Shown here: in pieces, positions 12,271 through 24,633 of the stretch | Layout of the letters: every line of letters begins with the position of its first letter | Numbering within the stretch: the stretch's first letter is position 1 | Source: Ectobius pallidus | Lineage: Eukaryota > Arthropoda > Insecta > Blattodea > Ectobiidae | Assembly (NCBI GenBank): GCA_964059195.1 | Contig: CAXKWD010000001.1 | Span: 157,282,532-157,346,531 of the forward strand | Reading direction: 5' to 3' | DNA: 64,000 bases | The notes under the pieces: generated by a model | The model's database searches: none | What the model saw: only the letters and a program-made list of their open reading frames with translations | Told to the model about the DNA's origin: nothing | Program-made: the position numbers and the translations under genes

Positions 12271-12663
12271 TAGGCCTATATATATTGGTTTTCTTGGCGT
12301 AAACCACTACTTCTTTACCAATACCAATAGTTCTTCACTTAAGGCTAAGTGTACCTATTTTAGAGCACACTGCAGAAAAATCCAAGGAGATATTGGGGGG
12401 TTGAACATGAGCCTCCAGATCATGAGACAGTCCACACTATATCCTTGAAACTGAAACTGGTGATCTATTGTGCTACTGGAAGAGGATGATAAGAATTATG
12501 CGGACATCAGAATATAGGCACGGAAAATTCCCAGCATTATTTTCCCTGGAGAGGATAAAAAATTAAATTTGGCACCTAATTTGTGACATGCTGAATATGT
12601 ATTAAATATAATTTTAGCAGTGTAAATAATATGAAAACATTATTACGACTAGGTTACCGGTAG

Positions 12664-12975
12664 TGTCTATATACTGGTCTAGTGGCTAGCACTGCCGACT
12701 ACAGATCTGCAGGTCTGGGTTTAATCTATCTCCAGTACTTCTTGAGATCTATAATGTAGGGAGGTCTGGAAGGGGGGGTGCACTCAGCTTTGTGAGAACA
12801 ACTGAGGAGTTACTAGTTAAAGTAGCAGCAGCTCCAGGCAAGAAAACTACCAAGGGAGTAAGCATGCTGACCTGTCATTGCAAATGAGTCCAAAGGCAGA
12901 GGTAGCTAATGTAGTGACCGGGTGGTGCACTGTCCTAGTGAGAGATGTTAAGTGCCACAGATTTTAGTTTAGATT
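12664..12975 (+). repeat. tRNA-derived SINE, family A
   Basis: Head CTGGTCTAGTGGCTAG, eroded box B (GGTTTAATC), and the family body GGGAGGTCTGGAA, GTGCACTCAGC and GAGGAGTTACT. It has a short poly-G expansion near 12772. Confidence 0.75.
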
Positions 12976-13232
12976 ATGTCTACTAATAACTTTAGTAGAA
13001 TGTCATGGTTTAAAATTAGAATCTACTGTAACTCTAAGATTTAAAAAAGAAAGGCCTTTCAAAAAACATTTTCGGTTTACTATAGCTAGTACTTTGGTTT
13101 CTGTGAGAGTTGCTCCATGTGGTTACATGGTCCACTCCAATTGGCTACAAATGATCTGTCATCTCATTCGCCTCCTATAGGTTTTGAAGAACAATATAAC
13201 ATCATACTTACGCACCACAGAACATCATACTT

Positions 13233-13530
13233 AGGTACCAAAGTACCAGTACCAGCTATATTATCCCCAACATTTCATCATATAAGTTATATCTTCCCGA
13301 CACAAAATCATATGCATATTTGACCTAGGAAGCACACAGCATAAAAACTCTCTTGAAAGTATACTTATAAGTGTACTATAACGGAAAAATATATCAGACC
13401 CAAGTACCAGCTATATAACTTAATCCCCAACATTTATCATACATCTTCCTGACACGAAATCATGTGGACCCTTGACGTAGGAAGCACAAAGCATAAAAGC
13501 TCTCTTGAAAGTGTACCGGTACTTATAAGA
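13233..13530. repeat. Diverged direct tandem duplication, unit about 150 bp
   Basis: Two consecutive units share AAGTACCAG, TAATCCCCAACATTT, CTTCC-GACAC-AAATCAT, GAAGCACA-AGCATAAAA and CTCTCTTGAAAGT. No coding potential is evident. Confidence 0.7.
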
Positions 13531-13732
13531 AAAGCCTTCACATAATATAGTTCTGCCATTTTTAGAGGTCGAGGGAGGAATGGAAAACAGCTCCAAGCAC
13601 ACTATGATCATTATTTCAGTACTACATCCAATTCTCGGAATGGAATGACAAAGCAAGTTGGAACACAAGTCAGATTTCTGACCAAAAGCTCAGGATCCCA
13701 TGAGGAATGTTGGTGTGGGATTCACATGCAAC

Positions 13733-14223
13733 TAGGGTGGCCAGACTGTAAGGCTCTTGACTAAGCAGTCCTCCATCCGGCGCGGCTTTATGCCGGACGT
13801 TGATTTGTCCCCCTTTTTGAGAGACTGATGGATCGGTAAAGTGTATTGATAATTATTTTTTTCCCCATACGTTCCTGCCAAGGAATCTCTATTCCTAAGG
13901 TTGGCACGCTTGTCCATACTATGATAGCGTACTATGATTTGTTTGGTGCAGTACGTGGCATTGGCCATACTGTTGATTGTTGTTCAAGTCTCCATTTGTA
14001 TCGTACATTCATTGCATTGTATTGTACATTCATAAATAGATATGAAAAGCCCTTTTTGCAGTGCATAATCATTTATTTTATATAAATGCAGTTATTAAGT
14101 AAAATTAGTCAGGGTTATACCATGTAATATCTGCTGTCCAGCCGTCCATGCCCGAAGTTATACTATGCTAGATTACCGAAGATATGTGTCCTCCTTTCTG
14201 ACATTTTAGAAATGGCCACCCTA
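13733..14223. mobile_element. hAT MITE with exact 8-bp target duplication
   Basis: The ends are TAGGGTGGCCA and its reverse complement. The element is flanked on both sides by CATGCAAC (13725-13732 and 14224-14231). At 491 bp there is no room for a transposase and none is seen. Confidence 0.85.
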
Positions 14224-15542
14224 CATGCAACCCTGCCAACAGCATGAAAGATGTTAAATCTGATGACTTTTTTTTAATGGTATGGCGATTTGATTGGGAT
14301 GAAAAGAAAATGGAGGGTAGGAGAGAGAGTGTTAGTGGGATTAAATTTGGAAGTTGAGAGAAGCCCAAGAAAAATGTAGCAACTCCTGTCTTTGTCCATA
14401 TGAATGTGATTCTAGCCTAAATGAGATTTAAACTCTGTTCCTTGGTTGTCATAATCATGTGCTGATATGCAGTTGCCAGGATGGCTATACACTATTGCTT
14501 TGTACAGTGGTATTCATCAGAGGTGACAGTCCAAGCATGGATGTGCAGTAGACAAAGAAGAGTCCATTAAGGATTCGTATCGCAAGGAGGGATGTATGGG
14601 CAAGTTGTGTCGTTGCTTTCAGTGCGGTAAGACCATATAATGTAGTTCAGATACAACAGGCCTTGTTATAATCGCTTCTCCTCTCGCTAATGCAGTTGAA
14701 TATTCTTACCCCTTCCCAAGCTTCCTCCCTCATGCAGCAATTCCCCTCATGCACATTTGGCTCTCACCTCTAAATAATACTACTGTGTATATTACGCTCA
14801 AACCACAGAACAGTTCATCTGAACCCAGTCGAGTATTACTGACTTAATGTATTGCTGCAAGTAGTACGAGTACATACTTGGTCATACAAACCAAGCCCCC
14901 AAGGTTATTCTGACATTGATAACATTCTAGCTTCTCATTACTATTACACTGTCTTGAAACCCCTTTGTTTCTTGTTTCCTCTTCTCAATTAAAATTCAAG
15001 ACACACACAAAACAGCTGGGAGTGTTCATGCTTATCATGCATAACTTCTCCATTGCTTCGTTGAACTTAAGCCTGTTCTTTAGTTTGAGTTTACAAACCC
15101 AACATATTATGCACCTCCTTCCTCTTATCTCATTAAAACTTTTCCAACAGTAGCCTTCAATCAAGAGCTTCCCCTAGGCATTTCAGTTTCAGCCCACACT
15201 TCGGTAAGGATATTTGGCATAATGCTTGCGATTGCTTGTCTGATTCTTTCCTTATACTTTCAATCTCTTCTACATGATGTAGTAGCCTACAGTGTTGACT
15301 TAGACAGATCTTATGTAGACAACAGCATGAAATGGACTTTTGAGGACTCTGAACAAAGGACTTTCAACATCTACTTCTGTCTGATGTTCCGTTTCTGTTT
15401 TTATTTTTTATTTCTTTTTTGCACAGTACAGTCACCATTAAACTTGTTTGTGCCATCGCCTGATATTATTCTCATCAGGAGGACCCTTGTTTTAATCAGG
15501 TCTGAATTGTTGTTGTGCACACAACTACTACTTTGTTTTAAA

Positions 15543-15697
15543 ATGGATATATGCATTCATGAACCACAGATTATTATCTCTGTTGGACATTGCATGAGAA
15601 TATCATAGAAGAAAAATTCCTCTGACAATGGGATTCAAACCCAGGACCTTCGGCTATCAGTGCCGCTGCTCTACCAACCGAGCTAGCCAGATGGAAC
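15543..15697 (-). repeat. tRNA-derived SINE, family B, copy 1
   Basis: The reverse strand has GGCTAGCTCGGTTGGTAGAG (box A) and GGTCCTGGGTTTGAATCCC (box B). The body TCTCATGCAATGTCC and AATCTGTGGTTCATG is repeated in copy 2. Confidence 0.8.
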
Positions 15698-15710
15698 CTC
15701 TCCTATGACT

Positions 15711-15990
15711 AAACTAAACTAAACTCCATGGCACTAGATCCCTGAAGGGACAAGGCCTACCACCCAACCGCTGCATCATCTACCTCGGCTGTTAATGGTG
15801 GTTTCCGTGAACGGAGCCGCTACTTCTCTATCAAGTAGCTCCTTAGTTTGTATCACGAGGCTGAGTGGACCCTGTTCCAGATGTCCCTACCTCAGAAAAA
15901 TCCGAGGAGGTACCGGGGATCAAACCCAGGCCTACAGATCCTTAGCCAGTGAAACTAACCACGAAACCATGCAGGCGGTCCCTCTCCTAT
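15711..15990 (-). repeat. tRNA-derived SINE, family A, inverted copy between two family-B SINEs
   Basis: Reversed, it shows GGTTTGATCCCCGGTACC, then CTGAGGTAGGGA, GAACAGGGTCCACTCAGCC and GAAGTAGCGGCTCCG, ending at AGTTTAGTTTAG. It is a better-preserved copy than the one at 18326. Confidence 0.85.
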
Positions 15991-16107
15991 GACTGATTAC
16001 CATTAATGGTCTACCTCACTGAAAGACAAGTTATGTCATATGCAGTACTGTGAGGGACACTAATTATTAGTGATTTTATACTGTTATTGTACAGTAACAT
16101 TCAAGAT

Positions 16108-16258
16108 AGATATATGCATACATAAACCACAGATTATTATCTCTGTTGGACACTACATGAGAATATTATAGGATAAAAATTCCTCTGACACAGAGATTTG
16201 AAACCAGGACCTTCGGCTATCTGTGCCGCTGCTCTACCAACTGAGCTAGCCAGAGTTC
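16108..16258 (-). repeat. tRNA-derived SINE, family B, copy 2
   Basis: Direct repeat of 15543-15697, including the body (CACAGATTATTATCTCTGTT) and the tRNA-like head. This shows that the family unit is longer than the head alone. Confidence 0.8.
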
Positions 16259-16274
16259 ACTTCACATCCTCACA

Positions 16275-16376
16275 GAGATTCCATCTAGCACTGTGAAGCG
16301 CAGCGGCACATATATCCAAAGGTCCTGGGTTTGAATCCCAGTGTCAGAGGAATATTTCTCCTATAATATTCTCACT
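16275..16376 (+). repeat. tRNA-derived SINE, family B, copy 3 (inverted)
   Basis: Contains CAGCGGCAC, AAGGTCCTGGGTTTGAATCC and CTATAATATTCTCA. It is opposite in orientation to copies 1 and 2 and only about 20 bp from copy 2, so copies 2 and 3 form an imperfect snap-back. Confidence 0.75.
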
Positions 16377-18215
16377 TTGTTTTAATTTCCAACTATTTTA
16401 CAGTATATGCTTGAAAAACATAATCCAGGATAAGAGCAGGTATATTGGTACCCCAACATCTCCCGTCTTTATTTCATAAAAAGCAGGTCACTCAGGGAAA
16501 GTGACATACTGCAGGCTTGTAAAGAATGAAGTCTTCAGTTTGGATGTTCTGTAACTTTTAAGATCAGGTTTCTTTGCATTCCTAAAACTATAAGCAACCA
16601 TTCCATTATTTCAAAACTTATACGCCAGTAAAATAACCAAACAAAACAATCTCTTTCCCCCTCCTAATCTAACGGAAATAAATTTCTTCTCATTCAACAA
16701 GAGGCATGATCGAATGAATAAATAGTTTGCATTTGCTTAACACACATAGTGACCCAACGAATTATGAACCAGCTGCGCAGTGTTTATCCACTGGGCATGT
16801 GGACACATGCTACCTGCTGCTGCTGCAATCAAGGTCACACTTGCTTTGTCAATTGTCCAGCTGTTACGAGCTGTTACGAGCTTTCCTCTGTTGTTACAAG
16901 TAATTTATTATTGTGTTCTGTATTTAGTGAAAATTATGGATCAGTATACGTTTAATACTGTACAGCATGTATTTATGTATGATTCGTATGTGTTAATGCA
17001 ATCAGCTCCTCAAGTGCAAACATGATTTGCAGAATAATTCCTGGGTTAAAAGTTCCAAGTTGTACAAGAATCCATAATATATATAACAAATTTCAGGACA
17101 GAGGTATCTCAAGGGTAAATTAAAGCTAAGTATACAAGACAAACCAACACAACCTGGAAGAATTAAAACAAAATATCTGCCAGGAAATTGCCATCAATTC
17201 CCAAAAAATGCATGGACAACAACGGTGGCCAGTTTCAGCACACCCTTTCGTTATGTTGGTAAGTAAAGCCTTTAAGCATAATTAAGGAAACTGTTGTATG
17301 GTTCCATCAGCACCACTCTACGATAGCTGCAAATGGCAATGCGAGCCACCATCGCAAAAAGGAAAACAATGTGCTGTCGGTTTATAGTTCTTGGGATCTT
17401 CCTGTACTATGTGGGATTGAAGGCTTTATATTTTATTTAGGGTTACTTTTTTTTTATATAAAAAAGGAAGAAAAAGAAAACTGTTTCTCATATCCTCTGT
17501 CTACCTACCTGTACTTTGTAAGTATAGACAAAGCCAGGTTATCCTGAATCACATTGCTACCTAAACAAGTTGAAGGTCGCATATACACCTGTCAAAATAA
17601 TTCTCATCACTTTATTTATCCTTGCAGAATAAAGTAAATTATGCAATTTAATGTAAATGAAAATGTTGAAAATAGGGTGCTAAATAAACTTTCATATATA
17701 AAGTTGCATTACAGAGAAGAAAACCTCTTAGGATGTTCTAACGTACCCAGCATGTTATATATATTGTGTCAATGATCCTACATCATGCCCAGAATACACC
17801 ACATCTGATCCTAACAATAGACAAAGCAAGCAATTTCCAAGCTGAATACAGTCATTACAATATAATGAGTGTTTAGGAGCCTGTAACGAGCCTTAACCTT
17901 CATGCCAATGCAGCTGGAACAGAAAAATTAAGCTTACCTGTCCCAGGGAACTCTACACGTAATAGCATACTCAACTGTTGATGGTCAAACAGGCATAACT
18001 ATTTCAGCATTCCCTTCAATTAATACTCGAACCTGATATAAAGAATGGTTTATCTAAATCATCCATAAAAGGACAGCCTAATTAACTTACACCCTTCACT
18101 AATTTCAGCTTCCCTAATCTCAAGCAGGAGTAAAACACTAAGTGCTCAACAATCTTACCACAAAGAGTACCCTTAGTCTTTTTTTCTTCTTTCTTTCATT
18201 TATAAGTGAATGTAC

Positions 18216-18312
18216 AGCCATTACAGGTTTGCTTTATGTGTCCTCATTTGCTGAAGTATTAATGAAGCGATCTCAGATCCCACTTTATGGGGCTTGTTGC
18301 ACGAGTCTGAAT
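18216..18312 (+). repeat. Dispersed repeat, copy 1
   Basis: Shares CAGGTTTGCTTTA and, further on, GAAGC-ATCTCAGAT-CCACTTTATGGGG-TTG with 58986-59072. Family unknown. Confidence 0.6.
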
Positions 18313-18325
18313 AATCAGTAGGCCT

Positions 18326-18596
18326 ACACTAAGCTCTGTGGCACTACATCCCTTATGGACCTAGGACTACCTTCTGACTTCTGCGTCATCTACCATATGC
18401 AGAAGGGAGGATTGAGGGCATGTAGTCAGTAAGCAGACTTCCATGGCTATTACGATGGCTTTCTTAACCAGATTTGCTACTTCTTTATCAAGTGATAAAG
18501 ACCCCTAACTCAGAAAAGTCCAAGGAGGTACTGGGGATCGAACCCACATCTATGGATCCATCGTCAGCACTTTAACCACTAGACCATGACCATTCA
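18326..18596 (-). repeat. tRNA-derived SINE, family A, degraded
   Basis: The reverse strand has GTCTAGTGGTTAAAGTGC (box A) and GTGGGTTCGATCCCCAGTAC (box B), with the family body ending near GTGCCACAGAGCTTAG. Confidence 0.8.
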
Positions 18597-19035
18597 CAAC
18601 TTTAGCAACTAGTTCAAAATCATACCATATAAATTTCTCCATTACTGTAGCTGTACAATAACGACTGACGCTCAATTCGGGAACTGCAACAAGTCATAGG
18701 TTATGGTGCAATAATAAAAAAAAGAATAGATTAAAATTCCTTGGTACTTAGTTGCAGTAGCATGATGTGAGTATGCTACTCTACAGCAGAGTGGCTACAA
18801 ATTATTTACAACAGTAGGCCTAAGCTTTGTGTCTTTATATCAGAAATAAAGCATCAAAATGTGAAAAAATCCATAATGGAATGTATGCAACATGCAGTTT
18901 AAATCTCAATCATAAGCTATATTAAGTGTGATGCAAGAAACTTGCTTTCTATATTCATAATTAGATCAATTTCAGGGTCTAATTGGTCAGACTTAAGAGA
19001 GATGATAATGGGGACTAGAGAAAACTACATAATGA

Positions 19036-19310
19036 TGAGCTTCATAACCTGTACTCTTTACCAAATACAATACAGATAATTAAAACACGGAGGATGAAAA
19101 AGCCTGGACATGTTGCATGCGTGGAGGAGGAAAGACATTTTATCTCAAAAATATCAACTGAGAGACCTCTAGGGAGACCACATAGGTAGGAGGACAATAT
19201 TAAAATAGATTTAAGGGAAGCAGGATATGCAGGGGATGACTGGAATAGCACAGAATAGGAATGAATGGCACGCTCATGTAAGCATAGCAATGAACCTCTT
19301 GAGTTTCATA
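19036..19310 (+). pseudogene. LINE ORF2 C-terminal fragment, second lineage
   Basis: The frame reads ELHNLYSLPNTIQIIKTRRM, KKPGHVACVEEERHF, then STERPLGRPHR, a stop, and DNIKIDLREAGYAGDDW. This is the RRM-x3-GHVA and RPLGRP-x-R C-terminus typical of a very common insect non-LTR lineage. Several in-frame stops show it is dead. It belongs to a different lineage from the fragments at 8282 and 52692. Confidence 0.8.
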
Positions 19311-20883
19311 GAATATATAATAATCTTTTAACTTGCTTAGGAATTGTCTAGTGACATTGAGTAAGTAGCCTAAGTAATTTGTTCAGTGAGTAGGCCCTAC
19401 TTGTATCTCACAAACACTGGTCAATCAGGTTACCTCTAAATTTTGATTTTGTGGACTTCAATAATTAAAAAAAAAAGTTCGCTCACTCGTCTACTTATCT
19501 AGGCATCTCAAATAAGTTGGGCCTACAGAGAGAAAAAAACTTAGCTATTTAAACTTAAGAAGATTTCATCTGGAAGGAAGTGATAAATTTGAACAAGGTT
19601 TTCTTCTTTGAATTTGTCCTCCGGCTTGGAGAACTATGGGTTCCATTGAGAGAATTGAACCTCATATCAACAAAATAAGCTTAATTCCTTGTTGTTCCGG
19701 AACAAATTAAATTTTATCATTTCTATTTTATTTCACAAATTTTGAAAGTCCTAAAGGGCAGATAGGGCCCACGAACTGAATTTTGGAAACCCCTGCTGTA
19801 GGGAATTATTTTTAGGTCTCTGACAAGAAAGCCAATGTGTGCAGATTATTCAGGAAAGATCTAAGTTACTGAATATTAATGCTAGAAACAAATCTTATTT
19901 AACCACTGCATGAATACAAAACCATCCAAAATTCATGATTCAGTAAATTCTCATTTCACATTAAACAGCCATGTAGCCTAATCAGTTGTAAAATCTCACG
20001 AAAGATATTACTGGTGCTGAGTACCCTATGTCTTATAATATCATTTAGCCTATCTTGCTTTATTTGCAATAAGTCCTAAGTGCACATTTGTTGCAATAGA
20101 AGGCCATAATTTTTCATTTCTGTAGCAAATAAATACCTATAGGCTAACATATGGCACAACTGTTACTTCTAGTAATTTCCTGGCATTTTTTCAGCATCCT
20201 ATCATAGAACAGCTTCATGCCATAAATTAGTTTCCAAGCTCACAATTATAACCTCTTCAACATTTGAGGTTTAGGAGTTCCTCATATAATTGTAGAGGAA
20301 ATGCTTTATCACAGTTACCATATTTCCTATTACAAAATTATGAAATCGCACCCAGACACTAATGTAGGCCTACGTAGAGTAATATCAAATATCTTGGAAA
20401 AAGGATTAACTAGCCAATCATAACATCCTACAGCTGAACTTAAGTAGGCTACCTAATCCCATAAGCAGATATCACCATACACAAACAATGAATTATATTC
20501 TTAAACATGTTCTTATTTTGCTGATTTAAAACAACAGGCCTATAGCCAAAAGTGATTGTCTAATCACATCAAATACCGGTATGTATGTGTACACAAAGCA
20601 ATGAAATTTCATATAAAATGCTTCCTTACCCTGTCAGAAGAAAGTAACTCTGTAACAAAGTTTCCAAAATGTATGATTCACCTTGGTTATTTGTTAGGTA
20701 AAAATAAAATTTTCTAAAGGCTTAGTTACCGTATGTGGAACAAAAAATTAAACTAAATTATAAAATTAAATTTCAGCGTACATCCTAACCTGTTTTGCTC
20801 AATGAGAAAAAAAATTCATAAAATGCAAATTTATTATAATTTTTTTAAATTACAATTGTTTTTGCCCATATTAACGCTGGATT

Positions 20884-21130
20884 TTATTGTTGGTTGATTG
20901 GTTATACAGTTACTTAACAACAGGGGTCTTCTTGAACCTAAGCCTTTGACTACTGCAAGTGTGCCAAAGTTTTGTACTATAGGAGTTTTTTACATGCCTG
21001 CTAATATACAGATACAGGCCAGTCACATTTATCCACATAGGCTAAATACCACTGATCTGGGCTGGTATTGAACCTGCAAGCTCAAGAACAGCAAGCAAGC
21101 ACCACACTCACTGCGGTATTCAGGCACACG
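20884..21130 (-). repeat. Possible degraded SINE-like repeat
   Basis: Reversed, a box-B-like AGGTTCAATACCAGCCC occurs near 21065-21080. No second copy in the window anchors it. Confidence 0.3.
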
Positions 21131-21591
21131 ATTTCAGCGTTCTAATTATATCTCATAGTACTCTTCATTCTCTATGTTCTAACAATCAGACATCAGTGGT
21201 GTCCTACTCTTTTGCTAAATTCAGTGAAAGGTAAAGAAACCAACCACCAGTTACTACCATAAAAGCTAAGGTAATCAAGGACTATGGTACAAAATAATCC
21301 ACTAGAACCAAAATATAGGCCTATCCTGTTTAAGAAAACCGGAATACCACCTTCCAAAATAATATGTCTTTATGGTCTACTGTAGGCTATATATATTAAG
21401 AAGGCTTCCCAACCAGAAAAAAACCTGTAGAGCAAGACAAATTTTCCAATTAGCTACAACACTTGCCATATAAATAAGCTAATCATAATGTTTATTGGAT
21501 ACGGAACGTATGCCAAGGCCAGGCCAAGACAGTTAGTGTGATGTGGCTTAGTAACATGTTCTGCTGTACCAGCATTCAGTAATATAATCAT

Positions 21592-21690
21592 ACTGAGCAA
21601 GGTGGCAGAGATGGTAACATCTTTGACTCGGATATTCGGGAGGTCCCAGGTTCAAATTCCATGACCTGCCAATTTGACATGGTTTTTTTT
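21592..21690 (+). repeat. tRNA-derived SINE, family F, copy 2
   Basis: Contains GCAGAGATGGTAAC (box A) and CCAGGTTCAAATTCCATG (box B), followed by GCCAATTTGACATGG and a T12 run. See 1508-1605. Confidence 0.65.
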
Positions 21691-21857
21691 TTTTTAAGGC
21701 TTCTTCAGTTGTAAACGCAAATACCGATTTGGATATTTACATACCATGAGTCATCCTCACAATTTCATTGTGTATCATATCCATTTAAATTAATATCAGT
21801 TGAAATTTACTGCATAAAATACACCAATAATAGCAAAAGCAAAGTGTTCCCTATTAC

Positions 21858-22138
21858 AGGCCATGGAGGCCCAGAGGGTTCCAGGAGGTTGAGGCTCCCA
21901 GATTTTTAGACATCGGCACATGAAGGTGGTAAGGTTGTCAGCCTTACGCACCGGCCGCCTTTACCCCCAGGATTGCTCCTGGTACTCATTTCTGTTAGAG
22001 GCTGAGTCGACCCCAGGGCCATAGTGCCACCAGAAGGATTAGGCCAATTGAAAAACTCCAACGACCTCATCGGGAATCGAACCCGCGACCTTCCGGTTTG
22101 TAGCGCAGCGCCTCAACCACTACGCTACGGCGTACCCC
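21858..22138 (-). repeat. tRNA-derived SINE, family C
   Basis: On the minus strand the head reads GCCGTAGCGTAGTGGTTGAG (box A) and GGTCGCGGGTTCGATTCCCG (box B). The unique body includes CCCTGGGGTCGACTCAGCC and CAACCTTACCACCTTCATG. It is GC-rich, with intact promoter boxes, and looks like one of the youngest SINEs here. Confidence 0.85.
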
Positions 22139-22563
22139 CCCAATAATAGAAATAGGCTATTTGACAATCAGTAGAAAGTTCCACACAGATCCTGAACTCC
22201 TGATATGACCTCATAGCTAAAAGGAGTATAAACACAGCTGAATTAAAATATATATATAATCATGCAAATATGAGGCCATTGTGGCCTTCAGTGCTTAGAA
22301 AGCAAAACTGTTATTAGTAGGCCTACTGGTAGCAATAATTTATTATATCAAAGAAGAACTTTCTATGTGTGACTTGAGTTTTCCCAGTGTTGAGAATATA
22401 TTATTGTTTCTCGGGCTTCCAACTGGGTGAGTTCGAGGATTGGTTCCAAACTTTCGGTAGCTATCTCCGTTGCCATGTTCTGGGAGAAGCGAGCTGGATT
22501 CGGAAATATCCGTTTCTTATATAGGAAAGACATGGAATGTAAGAAAATGGAATAATTATATGG

Positions 22564-22724
22564 AGAGCTCTGATTCGTCGAAACGGAAAAATTGAATTTT
22601 TATGATGTTTTGAGATGCAAAATCGGTCCATCAGGACCACTAGGTTATATTATTTGGGAGTGGTCCGATTTCGCATCTCACAACATCAATAAATTAATTT
22701 TTTCCCCTGACCAATCAGAGCTCT
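22564..22724. mobile_element. Small fold-back MITE (161 bp)
   Basis: The ends AGAGCTCTGATT and AATCAGAGCTCT pair, continuing through blocks such as AATTTTTATGATGTTTTGAG and ATGCAAAATCGG against their right-hand partners. The loop is centred near 22645. It lies directly left of the Harbinger element. Confidence 0.75.
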
Positions 22725-22946
22725 TCATTTAAGGCTAGGGCTCCACTAGCTGTATTTGACTGCTGCCGCGAGCAGCATTCTACTGCCTAGATTTTTACCG
22801 CAAGAAGGTGGCTTCACTTGCTGTAAATTTTCTGCGAAAAAAAGCTGTAGTTTACTGCTCCGCTCTGCTCAACCCGGCTTCACTAGCAGTTTTGTTGGTG
22901 TTGTTGGGTTCTTTAAATGCATAGAATATAGGATATCTTGTGATAA

Positions 22947-23780
22947 ATGGTGGACATGAGTGCATTGTATCAGTGGCGTTCCTTTAGTGGGGCGGTGGGG
23001 GCGGTCCGCCCTGGGCACCACTTACTATGGGGGCCCCCATTGATGCCCCATCCTAATATAAAAATTAATGTTCCACCTCTTTTTGCACTCATCGAAATTT
23101 TTGTATTAAATAAAAATAGAGAGTACTGGACGTGTTACCAAAAAAAAATTGACTCTAATTACCACTGTCTTGGTCTCAGGCTCATGAGTCGGTCACGAGA
23201 GATCACTAGGAGATGCGCAGTTGGATACTGCGCTGAAATGTATCACTTAACTGATGAAAAATAAAACATGTCATTTCATTTAACATTCACGAAAAATTAA
23301 AAACGAGTTCACGAGTTGACCGCGAGAGGCCTCTAGAAGATAAGCAGAAGATGTATAATTTAATTGAAGAAAATAGAGCTATTATTTTTTCATATAGATT
23401 TGACCGTGGAGAAGATCTGAAAGACAAAAAAGCTAGCCATAGAAAAAGAAGTTAAAAATAGCCGTGTGGTAGCTTTTACTGGGGGAGGGGGCCTCAAAAA
23501 TAAATCCGTCCCGGGCCCCAAGTGGTCTAGTTACGCCACTGCAATGTATATCTTAAAAGTAATTGTATGTTTGCTATTGGTTCGCCGTCGCCGGAGATTG
23601 CATAAAAGTAAATGGTGGATTCATCCAATATTAAGTCACAGGAAACATGAAGGCGTGTTTGGTAGGCCTACAATGAATCACAAACTTAGGGAATATCCAG
23701 AATTTTCTTTGAATTCTACCGGATGTCGGAGGGTTCCTTTGATTATCTTCTACCTGTGGTCTCAGGCAGAATTGCATAGG
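22947..23780 (+). pseudogene. Harbinger (HARBI1-like) transposase N-terminus, interrupted and frameshifted
   Basis: The ORF starts MVDMSALY at 22947, is interrupted by the hAT at 22971, and resumes in the same frame at 23550 as ILKVIVCLLLVRRRRRLHK. It continues SKWWIHPILSHRKHEG and HKLREYPE, has a one-base frameshift near 23704, then FFEFYRMSEGSFDYLL. The (R)n-x-WWIHP and F-x-YRMS-x3-FDYLL patterns are the conserved N-terminal hallmarks of PIF/Harbinger nucleases. The DDE catalytic domain is missing by internal deletion. It cannot be active. Confidence 0.8.
22971..23541. mobile_element. hAT element inserted in the Harbinger ORF
   Basis: The ends are CAGTGGCGTTCC and, reversed, CAGTGGCGTAAC. 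The 8-bp flanks are CATTGTAT (22963-22970) and CAATGTAT (23542-23549), one mismatch. At 571 bp there is no transposase. Element plus one duplication is 579 bp, a multiple of three, so the Harbinger frame is open on both sides. The same end family occurs at 31209-31757. Confidence 0.85.
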
Positions 23781-24104
23781 GTGCTCGAGACATTCGTCGA
23801 GATGACTTACTGCCGCTGCCAGCAGATTTCTACAGCGAGTGAAGCCAGATTGCCACGGCAGATAACTGCACCAAAATGGAACATGTCCTATTCCGTGGCA
23901 GTAGAAATTTTTACTGCTGCAGTAATTGTGTTAAGAGCAGTACAATGACTGCCCATACAGCCACCTAGACTTGTTTGCGTGTGTTCCATTTTCAGGCAGT
24001 AGAATGCTGCTCGTGGCAACAGTCGAATACTACTAGTGGAGCCGTAGCCTGATTATTCCATTTTTATAATTTTCCTCTTGGCCCCCCCACCTGTTCTAGT
24101 ATAC

Positions 24105-24633
24105 ACAGTGAGTCTCAGGAAGATTGCGGCCGCCGCGCGTTGAGTTCCCCCAGATGACGCTCCTGTCCCCGGTATGCAGCAAAGGAACTGCCCGGCAGTT
24201 GCCTGACTTCGTCCGTGCATGACGATGAAAATAAATGAAATAACTTAAGTTTGAAAATAATGTAAATAGGCATCTACCTTATTACAGATGCTGGAAATGT
24301 CCTCCTCCTACATCCACCCATTTTTGGCCTACATCCACAGATTAGGATAGAGATAAACTCAATAACGGAAGAGCAATTAATGCATGTTAATCAGAATTTC
24401 CTATCACGATGGCAAAAATGTGTGGATGTAGGAGGAGGACATTTCCAGCATCTCCTGTAATAAGGTAGGTGGCTATTTTCGTTATTTTCAAACTTACTTA
24501 ATTTATTTTCATTGTCGTGCACAGACAAAGTCAGGCAACTGCCAGGCAGTTCCTTTACCGCATACCGGGGATAAGAGTGTCATCTGAGGGGAACTCAACG
24601 CGCGGCGGCCGCAATCTGCCTGAGACTCACTGT
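24105..24633. mobile_element. Long-arm fold-back element (529 bp)
   Basis: Two arms of roughly 200-240 bp start ACAGTGAGTCTCAGG on the left (mirrored at the right) and share GATTGCGGCCGCCGCGCGTT, GGAACTGCC, GGCAGTTGCCTGACTT and ATGCTGGAAATGTCCTCCTC. The loop is about 100 bp. The outer part is GC-rich and the inner part AT-rich. It is inserted in the right arm of the outer element. Confidence 0.85.

Larger units (their letters stand above)
22732..24050 (+). mobile_element. Deleted PIF/Harbinger element
   Basis: Inverted ends are AGGCTAGGGCTCCACTAG and, reversed, AGGCTACGGCTCCACTAG. The arms continue through GCGAGCAGCATTCTACTGCC on the left and ACGAGCAGCATTCTACTGCC on the right. The interior holds the start of a Harbinger-type nuclease gene and nothing of its catalytic part. 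TTA precedes the left end and occurs 2 nt past the right end, so the target duplication is plausible but not clean. A hAT sits inside at 22971-23541. Confidence 0.8.

Noticed and set aside
22947..23264. 105-codon plus-strand frame
   Set aside because: Only its first eight codons belong to the Harbinger transposase; the rest reads into the inserted hAT element.
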